Source of the DNA: Eimeria necatrix
Taxonomy: Eukaryota > Apicomplexa > Conoidasida > Eucoccidiorida > Eimeriidae
Assembly: GCF_000499385.1 (NCBI RefSeq)
Contig: NW_013654732.1
Span: 1 to 15,665, forward strand
Reading direction: 5' to 3'
Length of the DNA: 15,665 nt
Below, in pieces: positions 7,432 to 14,920 of this stretch (within the stretch, counting starts at the first letter, position 1; every line of letters begins with the position of its first letter). The position numbers and the translations under genes were made by a program. The notes under the pieces are model-generated. The model searched no databases. It had not been told where the DNA came from and saw nothing but the letters and a program-made list of their open reading frames with translations.

Positions 7432-7623
7432 ATGCAAATCTTGTGTGTGCCCGCGAGCGCGACATTGAGAGGTCTGCGTGTGAAGGGCGTGGCACCGGTA
7501 TTTCACTCTTTGACGAATAAAATACTTCGCTTAAATGATTGCGATATCAGACAGTTACGGGCTGTGTGTTTAACTATAGTTTTCCAAAGGATATTCCGCA
7601 GCGTGTTACTTCGCATTTTGTAA
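7432..7623 (+). CDS. Block L1 frame, copy 3
   Basis: An ATG-to-TAA frame of 63 codons beginning MQILCVPASATLRGLRVKG. It follows the frame at 5099 in order: MQ start, TLR, KGVA against YGVA, then a leucine-containing segment, then CDIRQL against CGIRKTL. The C-terminal third is hydrophobic and basic. The frame also extends upstream of the ATG with more cysteines, so the ATG was chosen from the match to copy 2. Confidence 0.35.
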   Translation: MQILCVPASATLRGLRVKGVAPVFHSLTNKILRLNDCDIRQLRAVCLTIVFQRIFRSVLLRIL

Positions 7624-7649
7624 TCAACGGCCCGCTTTTGCATCTCAGG

Positions 7650-8250
7650 CTTATTGCCCAAATGTTGCACAATGCTTCAGCACAAGCATTGACCGTCAAC
7701 CAGAAGGCGTTTCGCTCGCCCCAAAAGTGTTCTGCTGAAAAAAGCCACAACTAGTTTCTTCATATTCAAAGTGATCAATGGACTTGAATTAAAAGTGATT
7801 TATAGACTTCCAAAGGGAAGACTGTCGTTTCCTGGCCATTGCTGCATTTGTTTTAAAATATCTCTTTAGAAACCTTTAGTTTCGATGATACAGAGAAGGT
7901 CCCTCGCGTCCTGCTTTTTTGCGTCGGCATCACAGAGTATTAAAGTGTGCTGCATATATCAAAAGATCCGCTCGCACCTCACCGGGTAGACCTGCTCGTA
8001 GCTGCTTTGAACAAGACAACGTCTGTGCTGCAAAAATTGAGCTTGCTCAAATGGTGTCATTGGTCATTAGACACGGCATTTAGTCGCAACTAGGTTGAGT
8101 GAACGAACAGATGGCCCAGTATCTTTAGGCCAGGTGCAAACAGGGAAGAATGCTTGCAATTTACAACTAAGCTGAGGCTTTGCGTTACGCGTTGTTTTGT
8201 CGGGCCAGCGGCTGCTTGTTCTATTGCACCCCAGTCGGTGATCTGGCTGT
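7650..8250. other. No supportable gene
   Basis: An imperfect direct repeat of about 26-30 bases lies at 7770-7815 (AAAGTGATCAATGGACTT and AAAGTGATTTATAGACTT). Several stop codons break all frames. Nothing else stands out. Confidence 0.5.
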
Positions 8251-8264
8251 TTGGTGCACTTGCC

Positions 8265-8272
8265 TATAAAAG
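8265..8272 (+). promoter_or_regulatory. TATA box (TATAAAAG)
   Basis: The best canonical TATA box in the window. Transcription would start near 8295, upstream of the coding-like stretch that begins around 8370-8600. Confidence 0.4.
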
Positions 8273-8599
8273 CCGTATATGTTCGTGAATGCACAGTGCT
8301 GAAACGTGTCTGTAAATAACGTGGAGCCGAAGCTACACTTGTCGACGGGCAAAATATTTTGGCAAGTTGTTCAAAGTACACATTTTGCATGACACAGGGT
8401 GGTCTCTACCGTACCGCCTAGCTGGTTTTTGCTGTTCCTTCGTAGGCAATTTGACGTATTGGTTAGTTGAAGCTTACTTGAACAGTGGTAATTTGGAGGG
8501 CGTTCCTGTTTCACGCTGCTCTGAACAACCCGTGTGGGTTGGCAAGTCACGGTATTCTGGAACGAAAACAACGAGTTTTGCCTACGCGCATCTACCGTC

Positions 8600-9013
8600 A
8601 TGTTTCCGATGCAAGAGACCGGCGAATGGCCATTCGAACACGCCAGTCTCTCTCAACGAAACGAAGCGTGTGCTACACATTTCCGGCTTGATGCTGGAAT
8701 GCGCTGCCATTGCGTAGACGTGCCAGGTCATTCGAGGTGGTGTTCTTTGGCGGATGAATACTTGAACAAGACATATACAAGTCGCGAACAAACAGGCGTA
8801 GCACTTGTCTCTGCTGTGTTCCACTACGAAAAAAAGACGATAGAACTACACACCGAAAGTCGCTTTTCGTTACACGAACGCAAGTGTGCCTATATTCGTG
8901 TCCAAGTTACTCAAAGGAGCCAAAGAAAAGTACACGTGGGATGTTTGCGTTTAGAGCTAACTGCAGAATGCAACCTTTTGAGCTGGACAGGTCTGCAGGG
9001 CGAAAGGTCATAA
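8600..9013 (+). CDS. Uncharacterised cysteine-containing protein or exon
   Basis: The longest plus-strand frame: 137 codons from the ATG at 8600 (the open frame continues upstream to 8525) to TAA at 9013. Base composition is more A- and C-rich than the surrounding DNA, which suggests real coding sequence. The protein is polar, with alternating hydrophobic segments suggestive of beta strands (ALVSAVFHYEKKTIEL and CAYIRVQVTQRS) and cysteines spread along its length (MRCHC, RWC, RKC, GC, EC). A donor-like CAG|GT at 8990 could end it as an exon. Upstream, a GTAATT donor-like site at 8488 follows a hydrophobic stretch that might be a first exon. No family recognised; it could be part of a spliced surface or secreted protein. 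Confidence 0.4.
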   Translation: MFPMQETGEWPFEHASLSQRNEACATHFRLDAGMRCHCVDVPGHSRWCSLADEYLNKTYTSREQTGVALVSAVFHYEKKTIELHTESRFSLHERKCAYIRVQVTQRSQRKVHVGCLRLELTAECNLLSWTGLQGERS

Positions 9014-9156
9014 TTGATCCATTGTTGATCCACAGCATCAGTTGGTCAGGCAGACTTGCGCGCGTTCTTCAGTAGCAGCATCCACCAGACGTCTTGTGGG
9101 CTTCGGGCGTACGCTTCGGCGCAGTAGCTAAACTGTCGTCAAGTCTGCTATTCACT

Positions 9157-9306
9157 ATGCAAAGCCCGCTTAACTGGGTTGACGTCTTCCTTAGCGCTCT
9201 GTTAGAGATAACCAGTGTGTGCTTCCAAATTGAAGCGTGCTTGTATAGTGGCGACTATGGTTGCGGCAGTCACAGTACAGCTGTGGTGCTTGATTACTTT
9301 GCGTAA
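9157..9306 (+). CDS. Small frame with leader-like start
   Basis: An ATG-to-TAA frame of 49 codons, beginning MQSPLNWVDVFLSALLEI, a moderately hydrophobic start, with cysteines at residues 22, 28 and 36. The segment VDVFLSALL resembles KDVFLVAVA at 13917-13943. The frame also extends upstream to about 9076, after an acceptor-like TTCTTCAGTAG. It may therefore be an exon rather than a start. Confidence 0.25.
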   Translation: MQSPLNWVDVFLSALLEITSVCFQIEACLYSGDYGCGSHSTAVVLDYFA

Positions 9307-9626
9307 AAACACATGACTCAAAAGCGTACGGATGCTCCTAGAAGAGCTGTGCCGCTAGAGCTGCAGCACTCTGCCGCGGCTACAGAGAGCGGGTGATGTT
9401 TTAGAAGAAGGCAGCTGGACACCGTGTTGCACCACGGCTCAAATGTCTACCGGGGTTCTCTCACTATGATTTCGTTTGCAGAACGTACGATTTACCAGGC
9501 AGCCGAGCTCGTCGGATTCGTTCGCAACTGCGCTATGACGCTCAGACCTAGTATTCCATTGGAACGTTGCCGCGCTCAGTCGTTTTGTAGCGGCATTAAT
9601 GGCCGTTGCTCTTCTCGCCAGCTTTG

Positions 9627-9905
9627 ATGTTTGGTCATCTGCAGGAAATACGTGTTATCGACTTTGCGGCGTTGAAATGTCTTTGTGAGTGTCGTAGCAC
9701 TGATGTTCCACGCGCTGACTGGCAAAGACTGTTGCGATACCAAATGAAGTGCGCCGATCTCGTGAGCGACCACTTGTACGGTAAACTACCCCTGGCGCAA
9801 ACACAAGGCTGCGTAGCGCTTACCTGCTATTTCGTGCTTTGCGCGAAAATATTTGTCGATGAAATGAAACTGGAACACGAGAAGTGGTGCCTGCCGTGGC
9901 GCTGA
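9627..9905 (+). CDS. Block Y frame, copy 1: cysteine-rich C-terminal exon or small protein
   Basis: A frame from an ATG at 9627, or from an acceptor-like CATCTGCAG ending at 9644, to TGA at 9905. It aligns with 14577-14839 in frame over almost its whole length: LQ, AALK, LC-x-CR, VP, LLRYQM-x-C against LLRFQM-x-C, then a cysteine-rich tail. Both copies stop at nearly the same place (87 and 88 codons after the CAG). Here the tail spacing is C-x19-C-x4-C-x4-C. A GTGAGT donor-like site at 9685 lies inside, so splicing cannot be excluded. In-frame conservation between diverged copies is good evidence for coding; function unknown. Confidence 0.45.
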   Translation: MFGHLQEIRVIDFAALKCLCECRSTDVPRADWQRLLRYQMKCADLVSDHLYGKLPLAQTQGCVALTCYFVLCAKIFVDEMKLEHEKWCLPWR

Positions 9906-9913
9906 TTACAATG

Positions 9914-9960
9914 TGACACTGGTGTTTGATTATGTTGCGTGAGAGGCAGCTAACCTAGTA
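9914..9960 (+). repeat. Block Z, copy 1
   Basis: CACTGGTGTTTGATTA-GTTG-G-GAGA is shared with 14874-14920, just downstream of the block Y frames, so Y and Z were duplicated as one unit (offset about 4930-4960 bases). Outside this stretch the similarity fades within 100 bases. Confidence 0.75.
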
Positions 9961-10218
9961 TTTGTGATCGCCAACAGTTTGGTTGCATTGCCTATGCTCT
10001 ACCGCTTTGCTTTGGCACTGAGGCCCGGGGTTGTTTTATTGAGGAGTAGCCCACGTGGCTATTAGTGCTTAGTAAGTGTTTTTTCCGCTCACAATCGAAG
10101 CAGGCGCTTCTATTTACATGTTGTTGGCAGGTGGGTTTTTACGTGATTTCTCAAGTAACTTCCAATCAACTACCAAAACTTCTATACCGTTGCGCTGTGG
10201 TCTTTATGCACAGTCTAG

Positions 10219-10467
10219 ATTTTAGTAAGGCACCATTTGCTTTCGAAGCCATTAGCGGCTCACGTAGACGAACAAAAGCTGATAGCTTTTGCTGCGCCAT
10301 CAGGTGAAATGCGGTGTTTCTACAAAGTACCCATCGTACTGCAGAACATGCGCAACGCAGGTTCACTAGCGTGGCGCTTGCTCTGTTCGCCAAGTAAAGC
10401 TTACACAAAAATAGGCGAAATTTCGTTTAGCTGTGAAGATTGCAGCACACGGACCCCTCTGTGTTGA
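10219..10467 (+). CDS. Exon-like frame, 82 codons
   Basis: Open from just before an acceptor-like GATTTTAG to TGA at 10467. It reads as a plausible protein: KLIAFAAPSGEMRCFYKV, then NAGSLAWRLLC, then EISFSCEDCSTRTPLC, with alternating hydrophobic residues as in beta strands and cysteines spaced C-x22-C-x15-C-x2-C-x6-C. It has no ATG at the start. A competing frame (10131-10307) begins after another acceptor-like TTGGCAG at 10130, paired with a good GTAAGT donor at 10072. No family recognised. Confidence 0.3.
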   Translation: MLVRHHLLSKPLAAHVDEQKLIAFAAPSGEMRCFYKVPIVLQNMRNAGSLAWRLLCSPSKAYTKIGEISFSCEDCSTRTPLC

Positions 10468-10747
10468 CAAAGAGAGCAACTGGCTGAGATTCTCACGATG
10501 GTTCGTCCGTCATTTGAAATGCTTGGGCTGTAGTCATTCGACGTGCCGCTGATGAATTACAGAAATTCATTTAAACGACGTCCACCGTGTTGCGCTGCAC
10601 ACTGCTATCGCAATTGTTTCAAGCAGCTCGGGTTCCATCTTATCACACTTTAAGAGCGTGCAGCATTGGGGAAAACGTCCGTTATTCAGTAAGGGAATTC
10701 TGTTGTACCTGTTGACTGGCAAAAGCCCTGACGAGCTCATTCGCGAT

Positions 10748-10855
10748 ATGAAGTTAAGCATTCTGTTTATCCTTATCGTCCTTCCTCATGTGGGTGCTGC
10801 GCTAAGAAGCCTGCTGACAAGCAAAAATTTCTCGAATTGTATCCTGATATATTAG
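10748..10855 (+). CDS. Possible first exon with signal peptide
   Basis: The ATG at 10748 opens MKLSILFILIVLPHVGAALR, a textbook signal peptide (basic residue, hydrophobic core, small residues before a likely cleavage after GA). The frame then stops at TAG after 35 codons, so a functional gene would need a splice within it. A GTATCC at 10839 and the acceptor-like TATTTGCAG ending at 10953 are candidates, but the phases I tried give only short products. The frame at 10954-11059 could be the next exon if another donor is used. Confidence 0.3.
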   Translation: MKLSILFILIVLPHVGAALRSLLTSKNFSNCILIY

Positions 10856-10864
10856 CGACTATCT

Positions 10865-11290
10865 GTGGAGATTGGCAAATTGAGGCCTCATGAAACGGTT
10901 GAAGAAACCTTCATTGGAAGGCATTTGAAGGAGTCTTCGCTGGTTATTTGCAGGGCTGCTTTTGTGGTTCACCCTTCCGGAAGTGCGCTAGAATGCAATG
11001 CAGTATTGGAGGCATATCACGGGATGTCACGATCCCCTCAAGTTGAGACATTAGGTTAAAGCGAATGCATTCGTAGCAAGTACGCATTTGTGACTGACGC
11101 TTGCGAAAAAATGATAAAGCGTGCTAAGTACCATCATTGCTACACTGGTGGGCTGGACCACTCGTTAACATGCCCGTTTGGGCCTAGGCTGAGGCTGGTA
11201 GACACACAAAGTGGCATGCGCCGTAGTATTCATGCATTTGCATATGGGGATGGTCGAAAATGCACTGGTGCATTTCGCCGCACCATTTAA
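10865..11290 (+). CDS. Two adjacent same-frame segments separated by one TAA
   Basis: The segment 10865-11059 (including TVEETFIGRHLKESSLVIC and PSGSALECNAVLEAYHG) and the segment 11060-11290 (including SECIRSKYAFVTDACEK and CPFGPRLRLVDTQSG) are in the same frame, separated only by TAA at 11057-11059. Both look protein-like, with balanced composition and scattered cysteines. This could be a gene broken by a single stop, two exons, or chance. An acceptor-like TTTGCAG ends at 10953 inside the first segment. There is no clear start codon. Confidence 0.3.
11258..11275 (+). repeat. Short inverted repeat
   Basis: AAATGCAC, two bases, GTGCATTT: an eight-base perfect inverted repeat near the end of the preceding frame. 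Confidence 0.6.
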
Positions 11291-11485
11291 GCGTTGCTTT
11301 TTACAAGTAGATCGCTGGTTGGTCTCAAATCAAGGCATGCTTGGCTCATGGCAGTTTTTCGGAGGCAAAATTGCCCTAGTAAACTGCTAGGCAGCCAAGG
11401 TGGAATTGAAAACAGGGATGTGCAGTCTGCGTGAACACTGTGAAGATAATTGGAATTGATGCTCGGGCTTTCACTTCCTTTGCAG

Positions 11486-11608
11486 GAGGAACCTATGTTT
11501 GTAAAAGGTAGCTGCGCACAAACGGTTGCTTTGGCCAATGGTGAATGCTGCAGATACACTGCATCCTTTCAAATTGCTTATGCGGGAAAACTGGCGCCTG
11601 CACACTAG
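11486..11608 (+). CDS. Possible short terminal exon
   Basis: After a good acceptor-like sequence (CACTTCCTTTGCAG) the frame is open in phase 0 for 40 codons to TAG. It begins EEPMFVKGSCAQ and contains ANGECCRYTASFQIAY, a motif resembling those at 3379 and 10219. A terminal exon is plausible but the upstream exon is not identified. Confidence 0.25.
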   Translation, partial: EEPMFVKGSCAQTVALANGECCRYTASFQIAYAGKLAPAH

Positions 11609-11609
11609 A

Positions 11610-12200
11610 GGGGACAAGAAGCAGAATGCGCACTCGGCTGTCTGACATTAAAGAACGGTCTGTTCAACAACAGGCTAATCGATGCGCTTCTCTTGCGCAA
11701 GTTACTTTGCAGCTTTGCAATCAAGGGCACACTTTGGCAGCTCAAGCATTTTGTACACGCATTTCACGAAAGTGAAACGCGTGTGGGCTAGCAGTCACCG
11801 TACATGCCCCAGTCGCCTTGCAGAGAGAGACAAAGACGCAATAAAAACAAAAGGTTTGGTGAGTGTCTGCAATACACTGCACTTTGCATTCATGCATATA
11901 ATACGAGTGACTAAAGCCTTTGGTATCTTTTCCTAACACCCTAAGAAAGCGTGGTTTGGAATGGCGCATTTGCAACGCTTATTAGGAACAAGATAGTTTC
12001 AGCAGGTCTGACGAATATAGCCCGATTCAAGCGTTACGTGATACTTCCTTGTAGCATCCGGAAGGTATTTCTGTAGGGGGAACAAAAGTAGGCTTACAGT
12101 AATCCCATACTGTTTTACAGACCCCGGGAAAAGAAGGAGTGGACTCTGTGAAACATGATGCTCTTTCTGTGGAGCCGTCATACACAGGCTGGTACTTTGT
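11610..12200. other. No firmly supported gene
   Basis: Frames at 11545-11775 and 11682-11936 overlap in different registers. ATGCGCTTCTCTTGCGC at 11682 resembles ATGCGGTTTTCGTGTG at 6652 and the MRFC/MRC coding motifs elsewhere, so an exon remnant may lie here. Nothing is decisive. Confidence 0.35.
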
Positions 12201-12278
12201 TGCTTTGAAGGGATTTTAATGTGGACTGTCTGCAGATTTGTGCAGTGTGTGCCCCCATGGAGAGCAAATGTCACCGGG

Positions 12279-12286
12279 TTATAAAT
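12279..12286 (+). promoter_or_regulatory. TATA-like element (TTATAAAT)
   Basis: It lies about 33 bases before the ATG at 12313. If it is a TATA box, the transcript would have almost no leader. It also lies within the competing exon-like frame 12236-12412. Confidence 0.25.
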
Positions 12287-12312
12287 TATTCTTTTAACGG
12301 TCGGTGTGTAAC

Positions 12313-12465
12313 ATGTTGCTGTTCAAGTGCATTGCTTGTATACTTGTATGTGCGACATTGGATCGACATGCACCTTGCCGCTTTGTCCGCTGTTCACAGC
12401 TCTGTACGATAGTCTCAATGCGCTGTCAAGTTGAAGCATGGATGGACAGTGAAGATTGCCACTGA
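12313..12465 (+). CDS. Possible small secreted cysteine-rich peptide
   Basis: An ATG-to-TGA frame of 50 codons. Residues 1-15 (MLLFKCIACILVCAT) look like a signal peptide. The remaining part is basic at first, then acidic, with cysteines at 22, 27, 31, 38 and 49, ending DSEDCH. The overall form is that of a small disulfide-rich secreted peptide; I do not assign a function. Alternatively, this DNA belongs to the overlapping frame 12236-12412, which is open from an acceptor-like GTCTGCAG and is also cysteine-rich (FNGRCVTCCC). Only one of the two can be right. Confidence 0.3.
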   Translation: MLLFKCIACILVCATLDRHAPCRFVRCSQLCTIVSMRCQVEAWMDSEDCH

Positions 12466-12794
12466 CGCATTCCCATTGCGCCTCTGGTATTTGACTAGGT
12501 TTAAAGAGAGAGCAGCCAGGCTAGCCCTGTTCTTCCATTCGAAAATGCGACGGGCGCCTGATGAACCGGGCTTTTGTAATGCAATGTCCACTCGATATCT
12601 CCTGTTTAGTTCGACACGTTCGTGTGCGCGGTGAAGTTGAAAGATAGTTGAATAATGGCGACTGTCACGCTATTTGCCACAGTGCAGCGCCAGTGACCGA
12701 TTACATTTCGTGTGAGCCAAGCATTATGAGATAGTTCGCAGATGAGCTTTGCCAGAAAAACTCTAGCACTCTGCTTTTGCGCTAAGGCGCATGA

Positions 12795-13004
12795 TACGGC
12801 ATCGACGTGACAGTCTTTGAGGGCCAAAGTGTCTGGCTTGTTTTGCCACGGTGCCACGGCAAATCTTGTGTACCGCTAGCCAAGCGTAATGCCAACATAA
12901 TTCATTATTTTCGTGAGCGCTCTGAATTAATAGCATTGTTGAACAACGACGACTGCAATGAAATTCGCGCAAGTCCAGCGGCGTTAACCAACTGCCGTTT
13001 CTGA
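12795..13004 (+). CDS. Exon-like frame upstream of block W copy 1
   Basis: Open for about 70 codons to TGA at 13004, with balanced composition: VFEGQSVWLVLPRCHGKSC, then a polar segment (AKRNANIIHYFRERSEL), then NNDDCNEIRASPAALTNC. Cysteine spacing is C-x4-C-x28-C-x13-C. No ATG lies near its start, which suggests an internal exon. It could be spliced to the exon at 13241 using a weak donor at 12973 or 12997; both give a compatible phase. Family unknown. Confidence 0.25.
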   Translation, partial: YGIDVTVFEGQSVWLVLPRCHGKSCVPLAKRNANIIHYFRERSELIALLNNDDCNEIRASPAALTNCRF

Positions 13005-13240
13005 GAGAGCAACAGTACAATCATTTTCCAGTTTCTTACACATCAACTATGCGACTCTAGCTGTACCACTCAACTGTTGCGCTGAGGCGCGGGAGATCGT
13101 GCACAGACTAAACTGTTGGCTCTTTTTGCTTCGGCGCTATTTCAAGTATGTCATTCTCTTGAAGCAACGCTGGTGCTGCAGACAGTGCGTCGGGCTGCTG
13201 ACTAGCCTAATGCCCGCCTACTAGATCATGTTTTCTTAAG

Positions 13241-13440
13241 GTGAATTCGCGTGTGGTGTGAATCCGCAGCGTGTTTCGATAGCGGCCACTGTCGGTGAAC
13301 TGGACAAAGTGCGACACCGCCCGTTGGCTGGGATGTGTGAGAAAATAGCTGGCCCAAGGCATTTAAACGGCTCGCAAATAACCTGCGCCGTTCGCCTTTC
13401 TTTTGCCGCAGCCATGTTATTGCCAAATATTGTTTTGAAG
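13241..13440 (+). CDS. Predicted exon within block W (exon 1 of pair)
   Basis: Bounded by an acceptor-like TTTTCTTAAG and a good donor AAG|GTAAAA at 13440. It contains AATVGELDKVRHRPLAGMCEKIAGP and ends FAAAMLLPNIVLK. The same frame in block W copy 2 (15192-15308) reads LVKVRHRLSAGMSEKTAGP. In an 18-codon core I count four synonymous third-base changes (for example CGA/CGG, CAC/CAT) against about five changed residues, which is more synonymous change than expected without selection. It joins in phase 0 to the exon at 13743. Function unknown; the small sample limits confidence. Confidence 0.4.
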
Positions 13441-13469
13441 GTAAAACTACCTAGCGGCTGTGCATAACC

Positions 13470-13499
13470 CCAGTTGCTGTGGGCCTTTAAAGCAACTGG
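13470..13499 (+). repeat. Perfect 9-bp inverted repeat
   Basis: CCAGTTGCT, twelve bases, AGCAACTGG, located just inside the predicted intron. The corresponding place in copy 2 carries a different palindrome (CGTCAGCTGACG at 15382), so the pairing is not conserved. Confidence 0.6.
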
Positions 13500-13742
13500 C
13501 ATAGAGGAAAGCGAGCTGCGAGGAGTGCGATGCTGATGCTGAGTGATTTAAACTTCGCTGTATGCTGAGGCAGTGACGCTTTAGTCGTTTATTGCCGAAA
13601 TGTTTCGTTCGCCTTGCTTCAGTGCGAGATGTAGGATGCCCTTAATAGGGACCACTCTCCGTAGTATCTATGGTGCGTTGGGCAGGTCACGGAATAGAGG
13701 CTTTTATGTTTCGTAATGGCATGTCCGAGACAATTTGCACAG

Positions 13743-13994
13743 GTTGAGTCGAGACGTCAGGAAGTAGTGATTAAGAACTTAGTTGGAGCGCACGTGGACA
13801 CGCACTTGCAGTTTCTTGCAACAAAAATGTGGCGTGGACACGGTGCTGTGCAGCTTAAGCATAACTGCGACATTGTTGTCTGTGCTACGCTGTTGGCATG
13901 TACCATGAAGTCTAAGGACGTTTTCTTAGTGGCAGTTGCCATTGTTCTCATCGCAGTTCAGCAGTGGCGTCCAGCTGCGTTGCCGAAGGAATGA
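13743..13994 (+). CDS. Predicted exon with hydrophobic C-terminus (exon 2 of pair)
   Basis: It follows an acceptor-like CAATTTGCACAG ending at 13742 and continues the frame of the 13241-13440 exon across a 302-base GT...AG intron. It encodes VESRRQEVVIKNLVGAHV, then CDIVVCATLLAC, then KSKDVFLVAVAIVLIAV and a short tail to TGA. The last hydrophobic stretch could be a membrane anchor of a surface protein. Alternatively the ATG at 13905 starts a new gene with MKSKDVFLVAVAIVLIAV as its signal peptide; both readings fit. An ATG at 13716 also opens this frame without splicing. Confidence 0.35.
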   Translation, partial: VESRRQEVVIKNLVGAHVDTHLQFLATKMWRGHGAVQLKHNCDIVVCATLLACTMKSKDVFLVAVAIVLIAVQQWRPAALPKE

Positions 13995-14027
13995 GCCGGC
14001 ATCGCTCTTGCCTACTGAAAATACGGT

Positions 14028-14333
14028 ATGCTGCCAGAGCTCCAACATTCTACTGGGGTGATGGCGCGAATGGTCGTTAAAGAAAACGCCAATTGGACGG
14101 CTCATTTCAGACGAGTTGCTATGGCTGTTTCAAACGATTCCAGTTGCAAGCCGTACGTGGTTTCAAATGCTTGCAAGGTGTATATATCTCTGCATTCGGC
14201 GTGGCAAGGATGCTCAAGCGGCGACAACTTAACAAATCTAGTTGTGATGTACTCATGGATCACTGTCCTTTCCACAGTCCATGCATTGGGGTGGCTTTCG
14301 GATTGTTTCACTGCCTGTCTGCTGCGAGATTGA
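14028..14333 (+). CDS. 101-codon frame, same register as preceding exon
   Basis: An ATG-to-TGA frame in the same register as 13716-13994, separated by only two TGA codons (13992 and 14016). It looks protein-like (RMVVKENANWTAHFRRV, DSSCKPYVVSNACKVYI, GDNLTNLVVMYSWI) with five cysteines. A donor-like AAG|GTGTAT at 14178 falls in phase inside it. It could be a separate gene, a further exon, or a continuation broken by stops. No homologue in the window. Confidence 0.3.
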   Translation: MLPELQHSTGVMARMVVKENANWTAHFRRVAMAVSNDSSCKPYVVSNACKVYISLHSAWQGCSSGDNLTNLVVMYSWITVLSTVHALGWLSDCFTACLLRD

Positions 14334-14576
14334 AGAACCCTTGAATAATTGCAACTATTTCTAAGTATAGAACAAAACGGCAACAAAGCCACACCACTCT
14401 GTGTGGAGACGCATCAGGCTGACAATTTATGTGATATTTCATAAGCGCCCTCCGGAGCTCTTAATCTACACCACTATTTCGTAAAGCCAGCGCGCGCCGA
14501 CCGTCTATTTAGCTCCCTTTGATCCTTACTCGTCCCCCCAATCTACCTGGCTGTTTGATCCTACTTTGTTTGCAGG

Positions 14577-14839
14577 GCAAATGCGGTTTCGCTTCTGCGG
14601 CGTTGAAAGGCGCCTGCCTGTGTAGACATTGTGTCAGTTACGTTCCAGGCATTGACTGCCGGAATACTCGGCTTCTGCTGTTGCGATTTCAGATGGAGTG
14701 CACTGGTTCGCGAATCAGCATTTGTGCTGCAGAGCACGGGCGGCGCAGCGTTTCAAGCAGTGTGACGCCTAGTGGCTTCTTCCTGGTCTGCGCTAGCGGC
14801 AGTGTGTGCTTGGTGTGGAATCGAAGCATACGCGAATAG
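14577..14839 (+). CDS. Block Y frame, copy 2: cysteine-rich C-terminal exon or small protein
   Basis: Open from an acceptor-like CTTTGTTTGCAG (ending 14576) to TAG at 14839, in frame with copy 1 at 9645-9905: SAALKGACLCRHC, YVPGIDC, LLLLRFQMEC. Its tail has the spacing C-x21-C-x5-C, as in the unrelated-looking frames at 2089 and 6184. The frame also continues upstream of the CAG through a hydrophobic stretch (GCLILLCLQGKC) back to 14519, without an ATG, so a signal-peptide reading is possible if a start lies in another exon. Function unknown. Confidence 0.45.
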
Positions 14840-14873
14840 CGGCGCCTGTCGTTAAGCTGACTGGATAGCAATA

Positions 14874-14920
14874 CGTCACTGGTGTTTGATTACGTTGGGC
14901 GAGATAGCAGACGACCCAGC
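14874..14920 (+). repeat. Block Z, copy 2
   Basis: Counterpart of 9914-9960, again directly downstream of block Y. Confidence 0.75.

Larger units (their letters stand above)
13165..13700 (+). repeat. Block W, copy 1
   Basis: Aligns with about 15092-15630. An exact 25-base match opens it (13173-13197 with 15100-15124, offset 1927), followed by scattered conserved segments: CAAAGTGCG, GTGAGAAAA-AGCTGGCCCA, CTGGCATAG-GGAA, TTAGTCGTT-TTGCC-AAATG and TTTCGTTCG. Overall divergence is high. The unit probably formed by duplication of about 1.9 kb. Confidence 0.8.

Noticed and set aside
8067..8390. Minus-strand frame of 107 codons.
   Set aside because: It covers the TATA box region and has no start context, repeat or motif; treated as chance.
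9629..9644. A 16-base GT...AG segment that could join a leader-like ATG frame at 9599 (MAVALLASFD) to the block Y frame.
   Set aside because: Such tiny introns occur in some ciliates, but one example without a counterpart in block Y copy 2 is too weak, and nothing else indicates that lineage.
13440..13500. The GGGCCTTTAA hairpin loop as a bacterial-style terminator.
   Set aside because: No T-run follows and the context is eukaryotic.
8600..14839. Assignment of the beta-strand-like, cysteine-containing frames to apicomplexan SRS-type surface antigens.
   Set aside because: The alternating hydrophobic pattern is suggestive, but the cysteine spacing and signature residues known to me for that family are not present, so no family name is justified.
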